The position numbers were made by a program, and so were the translations under genes. A stretch of DNA of 64,000 bases from Boswellia sacra. Taxonomy: Eukaryota; Streptophyta; Magnoliopsida; Sapindales; Burseraceae. Below the pieces are notes generated by a model that was not told the origin of the DNA, ran no database searches, and saw only the letters and a list, made by a program, of their open reading frames with translations. Shown here in pieces: positions 57,896 to 64,000 of the stretch (the stretch's first letter is position 1; each line of letters opens with the position of its first letter). Location: assembly GCA_013180625.2 (NCBI GenBank), contig SNVD02013300.1:1-64000 (forward strand), in the 5' to 3' direction.

Positions 57896-58756
57896 TGTTA
57901 GTCTTTACAGCATGGATATTTAACAATAAGTTAACTAAAAACATTAAAATAAAATAGAACAGAAGATTTTACCTGGTTCGACTATAAATCAGTCTACATC
58001 CACAAGCAACAAGAGTTGCAATCCACTATACTGTTTACACTCGACCTCAGACTCTTTACAGTAATAGACACTTACTCACTCACTAACCTAATCTATGTAA
58101 ACTTGATCAATCTCAATCACAGCCATAGTCCTTTACACATTCTTCTGATGCTGCACTTCACAAACACATCAGACTTAACTACATTAGTTCAGTCAGACAT
58201 AACCAACATAACTGTTATAAAATCATGTAATCACTTAACGCACTTAAACTTACACGACTCAGTAACCCTTACAAATCAGTTCTGTGCACATACTCAACAC
58301 ACATGAGTCATGCACGGTCTTGAAGAACACAAAAAACAAACACACTCAAGTGCACTTCTCAATTCTACACACATCACCGTCAAGCCTTAAGTTCCTATTC
58401 CTATATAAGTTGAGTAATCAGTTATATGTGTCCTATAATCAACAAATCTAACCATTATCAATTCCCTGCAAAACTAAATAGGATGATTGGATAAAGATCA
58501 CAAACTATAAGAAAGCATATCACAATATCCTAATCAAAATAAGTGATTGCCATCACTTAAGATACTTAACCAATTAGGATAAGTATCAAAAATATCTTAA
58601 AGCTTTCCACAAATCAATCAATTAAATCTTTTCCTAAAATAAATATTTCATAATACATTAAGAAAAAGAATAACACACATGTTTTTATTACAAGTTGACA
58701 AAAATAAATCTTGATCACATTCATAAAGCTTGCCACTTGTCACATTGAAACTAACA
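57896..58756 (-). repeat. 5' LTR of copia 3 (861 bp)
   Basis: Bounded by tgttagtcttt (57896) and actaaca (58756). It shares with the other copia LTRs the U5-like motif ctggttcgac...gtctacatccacaagc (57972-58005). The partner LTR is lost. The Thr/Leu-rich ORF at 58016-58306 is LTR sequence. Confidence 0.88.
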
Positions 58757-61700
58757 ATAGGGGATAAAAATTAATTTATTTTAGTTTTTAAAGGTCTTAA
58801 AGTCGTGATTCTTTCATTGGTTTGAATGATTTTATTAATGCTTTGTGCACCCTAATGTTGAAAAATTCAAAGATAATTTAGCTATCTGATATTGTTTATT
58901 ATAAGAAAAATGGCTTTTAACGAAAGAGATTTTACGGAAAGAGTTTTCATTTTAATAGCAATAAATAATATTGATGTAAAAGCTACTTTTAACGAAATAA
59001 ATATGTACTCTATTAAATACAATATTTTTGACAGCATAGATAATTTGCTATTAATATATTCATTTAAAATGCAATGTAAATTATGCTCTAGAATAAATAA
59101 TCATTTTAATTGAATTATTTGGCAAAATTTCCGCCTGTAAACTAACACTTGCCTGATTTTTATTATAAAAATATTTTCCCTCAAAATCAATCAGGATAGG
59201 GCTTGATTTATATTAAAATGGAAACTACTTCATTAAAATCAAAAAGCTTTTTACTAATAATCCCACCTCTAAGAGACTCGAACACTCTATAATACTTCAT
59301 TACCATTAATTTCCATATTTTCACCACTCAAAAGCATAACTTGGGTCAATCTTATTTCACTCAATCAATCAACCCTCCTTATAGACGTTATGCTACTTTG
59401 GCAAAGGCAATTGGCAAAATAACATTAATTAAGGTTACTGCTCTAATGTTTTAATTTTTTATTAAGTTTTATTTTATTTTATTTGTTGGTTAGTTGTCTA
59501 CTGTTCTTGGTTTTTTAAATTGAATTGTCATGTTTGTGATTTTAATGCTTTGGATATATATGTTTTAAGGTTTTGTATGCAATTGTACTGATTTTGCTTT
59601 TGTTTAATTTTTAGTTATGGACATGGTAATTGTCGTTGGAGTACAATTTAATTTATTGAAGGATTTGAGGTAAACATATTAAAATTTTTAATATCAAAAT
59701 TAAAAAAAATTTAATTTTGTAAATTATTTTTTATGATTTTTTTTCCTATTGTTATTGTGGTGTAACTAAATAATCATTATTGTCTAATGGCTTACACTTC
59801 TAGTATGTTTGAAGTGATTTAAGATGTAATTGGGCTAATCCAGCTCATTGAAAATATCAATATGAACTTACCAATACTTGTGGAAGATGGATCTCATATA
59901 TGTTAGGAGCTAAGAACAAGAATCCAACTCAAATTCAAACAAAGATCCCCTCCTTATCTTATTTCAATCTCATGTTTTTACTAGTTTATGATTGCTAGTC
60001 ATAAAAAATTTATCAATAGGAGAGACATTATACATATGATGAACAGGAATCTTCTAGTGTGAAATCTTATAAGATTCCTATAACTTTTTAAACAATTCAT
60101 GTACTGGCTGGAAGATTACTAAAAGATAAGAGTTACAACTACAAGACAAAAGTGTCATTATGTGCTAATTATTCGTCTTTTCCATGAACTTTTCATTTTT
60201 TTTTCTTTTATTGCATAAGTTTTGCATTGAAAATAATTATTCTTGGTTGTAACATGTTGTTTCTCTGTGCTCACATAGGGATTATAGAACCCTGTGAAAT
60301 TACTACCCTTGAGGCTTTAATTGCTTCTCAAGATGGAAAACTGAAGGTAATTCATACAATTTACATGCCCTTTTTTTTAACGAGTTCACATTTTATTACG
60401 CTTTGTAAAAGTTGCAGTTTCCTGGAATGTGAATTAGTACAAGAAACCAGTGGCATAATCTTACCTTACTAATTTTTGGCTTAATCCATTTGATTCCTAC
60501 TTTAAGTATTGGAGTTTGAAGTTGGACATTTAAAGATTAAGATTTTATTGTGATGACAAATGATTTAATATGAGTATATATATATACATGATTTATATCT
60601 TTAGCAAGTTTATTTATTTGAAAGAGTGTAGCTCTATAGGTTGAAAATTACATTAATATTATTCCAATAGATATAGATAGAATTAACTTTTCAATTTTAA
60701 TAGCATCTATTTTCTAACATTTGTATTAGCTTAAATTTTATACTTATACCTTAGATAATTTTTTTATGAAATATTATAATTTGTTATATATACGAATATG
60801 AAGCTCATGAATGGAAAGTAAACTTTGGTTGAAGCATCGACACGACTTATACGTCTTAGAAGAATGTTTTTAAACAATTCTTCTCAACGACTTTGCTTTT
60901 TATTTTTTTATTCTCTCTCTCTCTCTCTCTTTCCATTGTATTATTTTAAATTAATTAAAATCGGGAGATTTTTCCAAATTTTTATTGATACAAATTGTAA
61001 TTATATAATTTTTTTAATGTAAGTTTGCGCATAGAATTTTTTTGTTTTATTGCCATAGATAATTATTGTCATGTGTATTGTCATGTGATGTATATAGAAT
61101 CCTTATTATGTATTTATTTTTGAAAGAGATTAATGTGTGCGTGTGTGTGTATGTATACATATATAGACCCACATGACATAACATTATTTCTCCATTTGTA
61201 AATATTATAATGACATATTATAATTGTTGTTATAGCCTAGATTAAATTTTATCATCTCGAGTTATAATGGCTAAGTCATGAACGCTATTAAGGTGAGAAT
61301 AAAGGTAAATATTTTTTGCCATTGAAGTCAATTAACGGTGCTGATATTATGCCATTAAAAGTGGGTAATTTTCTAGGACCTCTAGATCAACTGCATATTC
61401 ATTTATGCTGACATATCCTTTCCTCAACTGTTCAAAGCCTATTTTATTGTAGTTTAAGAGTCAAATCATCTCATAATTAAGAGGACTCTTTCCAGGTGCA
61501 TAAAGAGAGGGATTATCTATGTGGCTGTCAATTTATAATTTGTCCTTATTGTCATGTGATCCATGAATCTTGGCTGACGATGTAATACATAGTTTAGAAA
61601 ACTTTTTGAAAAATGAGTCTTTGACTCTAAAATATCTTGCATTTGAAATGATTTAGGCATATTAAGTTGCTGGAGGTGGGTAATATTATAAACAAGTAAG

Positions 61701-63115
61701 ACGGCAAAGTAAACGGGTAAACTGCTTGTGTGGGGCCGTGAGAGGACGAAGGGAGAAGAGAAATAGGCGAATGAGAGAAGAGAAAGGGAAAAGATTTTTA
61801 TGAGCTAGATTAGCTTTCTGATTGGTGCAATGTTACAAAGCCGGGTGACTTTTTACGGGCCATTTGCTGCCCAGCCCAATAAATCATGGAAAGACAAGTT
61901 TTACATGGAGAGGTAGTCAACGTGGTGAATACCCACCAAGTATATAATATAAATAACAAAACACCTATAATTAAATTTTACAATCAACTACTTACTATTT
62001 AAGTTAATAAAAATTTATTAAAAAAAACTTAAAAAAAATTATATATCCAATAAAATTTTATCAACTTAAATTGTAAACAGTTAATTATAAGATTTGATTG
62101 TAAATATAGTATTATTCATATAATTTTATAACACTACATATCAATTATTTTTTTGTCATTAAAGTCAGTGAAGAATTGTAATATTTTCTTGACTCCTCTT
62201 TCCTCTCCACTGTTGGTAAAGCTTGTTTATCCAACTTGGAAAAAGAAAATGTTTCCCTTAATTATAAAAATATAAATAAAACAGAAAGATCAAACTTACA
62301 TATATAAAGGTTTTCTCTTCATATAATTTTTTCCCTTCACGAAGTTCTTAATTAGGTTGTTAAATAACCAAGTAAAACTCAGTCTTTAAAATATTTCAAT
62401 TATGAATTAGATCAAAGCTAGAATAGTTAATTATCACATTTTGGTTAGATAGTTCAAGTACCCTTTCCTCACTTTTTGGTCTTTGCGCGCGGTGCCATGA
62501 TGTAGATGAGTGATATAGAATTCTTATACTTTTACCTTATTTTATTTCAACCACAAGGCCAAGCAATTATATTAGGTAAAAAATAAATAGAAGAATAAGA
62601 AAATTAAGTTAAGAAAATGTGGATGAATCATGTGTAAATAGAAGAAAAATATCATTTGTATATTAAGAGTTTGTATATGCCGTTAATGGTCTAACAAAAT
62701 TAGAATTCAATTATTCTGATATTAACAACATGACATTCTAATACCCATTTGTTTTTACTCTTACAAAGATATGTATATTGCAATGTCTTGTGTTATTTTT
62801 ATGGAGTAATATCGCTAACTTCCCTTCGGGTTTACTTTAATATGATCGAGAAACCTACTTTGATATTTGTATCACCTGGCTCCTCTGAAAGTTAAACTTA
62901 TTTTATCAAAAATCTTTAATTAACGGATATCGTTAGTTACAAACTAGCAGTCAATGGTAAGATATAAAATTTTTTTTTCAAATTAACTATTATCACAATA
63001 TCTTTATATATATATATGTATATGTATATAGAGACACACAAATAAATAAATAAATATATACGTAAACATATATACGTATACCAATATACATATATATTTG
63101 TTTATATCTCAGAAG
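58757..63115. other. intergenic, AT-rich, no supported gene
   Basis: Only short AT-biased frames occur. (TC)n at 60904-60930, (GT)n at 61137-61150 and TA-rich runs at 63006-63110 are present. One exon-like island is listed separately. Confidence 0.55.
60279..60346 (+). other. possible orphan exon
   Basis: A 68-nt open block reads IIEPCEITTLEALIASQDGK. It is preceded by a T-rich tract ending tcacatag and followed by gtaatt, so it has both splice borders and a balanced composition unlike its surroundings. I could not find partner exons, and the family is not recognised. Confidence 0.22.
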
Positions 63116-63119
63116 CAAA

Positions 63120-63830
63120 TTAAAATTCAAACTTTTTTCCTTTGTTTTTCTAACTCTCCCAACCACCATCTACTACCAATCCTCAACAACCAACAATTTC
63201 CCTGTCACCACCACCAGAAACTTTGCCAAAGAGTCCGAAAATAACCATCATTATAATGCTCCTTTGACCCTCATCATCCAGCAAACATCCACCAAAGAAA
63301 CAATGAAAAATAAAAAAAATAAAACCCAGGCCAACAAAAAAGCCATCACATAATGGAAAAACGCAGGCCACCATAGCAACAAAACTAAAAACCCAAGGCC
63401 ATCAAAACAGCCACAGTAAACAACAAACATTGAAAAATCAGCCCACTAAAACCAAAATAAAAAACCATGTACGAAAAGAATCGCCGTTGCAACAAAATTG
63501 GAAACCCTAAACCATCAAAGCAACCAAAATAAAAAAACACATGCTACCAAACAACCACCATAGCAGTAAAAAGGAAGGAAAACTCGAGCCACTATAATAA
63601 CAAAAATTGATAACTCAGGCAACCAGAGCAACCAAAACTGAAAACCCGAACTACCAAAATTGCCACCATAGAAACAAAAAGGAAAAACTCAGATTGTCAT
63701 AGTAGACAACGTAGCCACAAAAACCACCAGGTCTAATACCCAAAACCCAGCCATGGCCAAAGCGAAACTCACCCATGATGGAACCACGACTATCCATTTG
63801 CATAGCCACCACCGCTACAAGAAGAAAAAA
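63120..63830. repeat. degenerate C/A-rich repeat
   Basis: Blocks such as aaaacccaggcca, gccaccatagcaacaaaa and cagcccactaaaaccaaaa recur every 40-60 bp. They resemble the reverse complement of the gtgggctggtttggtt minisatellite at 49.5-50.8 kb. The minus-strand ORF here is Gly/Phe-rich repeat translation. Confidence 0.6.
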
Positions 63831-64000
63831 AATTACACGGCTCTCTTCTTAATCTTCAGTTAGTATAAAATTATACAGAATTTGTTAGTTGGGTCTTATC
63901 GATAAAAAAGGGTATAAGCTTCAAGAGTTAGAATGATATAGATGTCAAAGTGAGTTTCTGAGTGATATTAAAGAAAATTTAAATGGTAGTTAGTGATATT

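Larger units (their letters stand above)
54341..58756 (-). mobile_element. Ty1/copia retrotransposon 3, 5' part only
   Basis: On the minus strand: 5' LTR (57896-58756), primer site (57882-57893), gag (about 56.8-57.85 kb), protease, integrase, and the start of RT, which is cut at about 54341 by the end of CACTA 2. The rest of RT, RNase H and the 3' LTR are absent from the window. Coding frames are badly broken. Confidence 0.9.

Overview
The window is a piece of a nuclear plant genome, most likely a eudicot. It is AT-rich, gene-poor and full of transposable elements. The evidence is three Ty1/copia retrotransposons primed from initiator-Met tRNA, two CACTA (En/Spm) DNA transposons, many MITEs, a tRNA-type SINE, a microRNA precursor of the plant-specific miR398 family, and plant eight-cysteine lipid-transfer-like genes. 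Bacterial and organellar signals are absent. The species cannot be named from the sequence alone.

Layout. 1-6690 is a degenerate copia element read on the minus strand with a 1.88-kb 5' LTR; its 3' LTR lies outside the window. It sits inside an older LTR remnant (6691-7084). 8385-8650 is a broken lipid-transfer-protein (LTP)-like gene. 9942-10215 is a 22-bp tandem repeat. 12588-12712 is a miR398 hairpin on the minus strand, with a TATA box and six GTAC motifs upstream. 15.6-15.96 kb holds an unrecognised gene fragment. 16478-24489 is a complete-ended CACTA element (TSD TAA) carrying a multi-exon Transposase_24-type gene. 25697-30763 is a complete-ended copia element (TSD CAAAT) lacking most of gag, with a SINE inserted in one LTR. 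32035-32809 is a solo LTR of the same family as the remnant at 6.7-7.1 kb. 33781-34119 is a second LTP-like gene, a direct-orientation duplicate of the broken one. 36.0-41.2 kb is a tandem array of three genes for proteins with two ubiquitin-like domains; the middle one carries a frameshift. 41.2-46.6 kb is AT-rich intergenic DNA with MITEs. 46624-54337 is the 5' part of a second CACTA element with a decayed TNPD/tnp2 transposase, a minisatellite, a MITE and a GC-rich hAT-like element. It abuts a third copia (54341-58756) inside that element's reverse transcriptase. 58.8-64 kb has no supported gene and ends in a degenerate repeat.

How it fits together. The host content is small: one MIR398 locus, one LTP-like gene (plus a pseudogene), and two intact and one disrupted double-UBL genes. 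The rest is nested transposon history. Two observations deserve most attention. First, an LTR family present twice carries an array of GAA/TTC triplets at strict 10-bp spacing, which is the architecture of heat-shock elements. Second, the MIR398 promoter carries a dense group of GTAC copper-response cores. All counts and alignments were made by eye.
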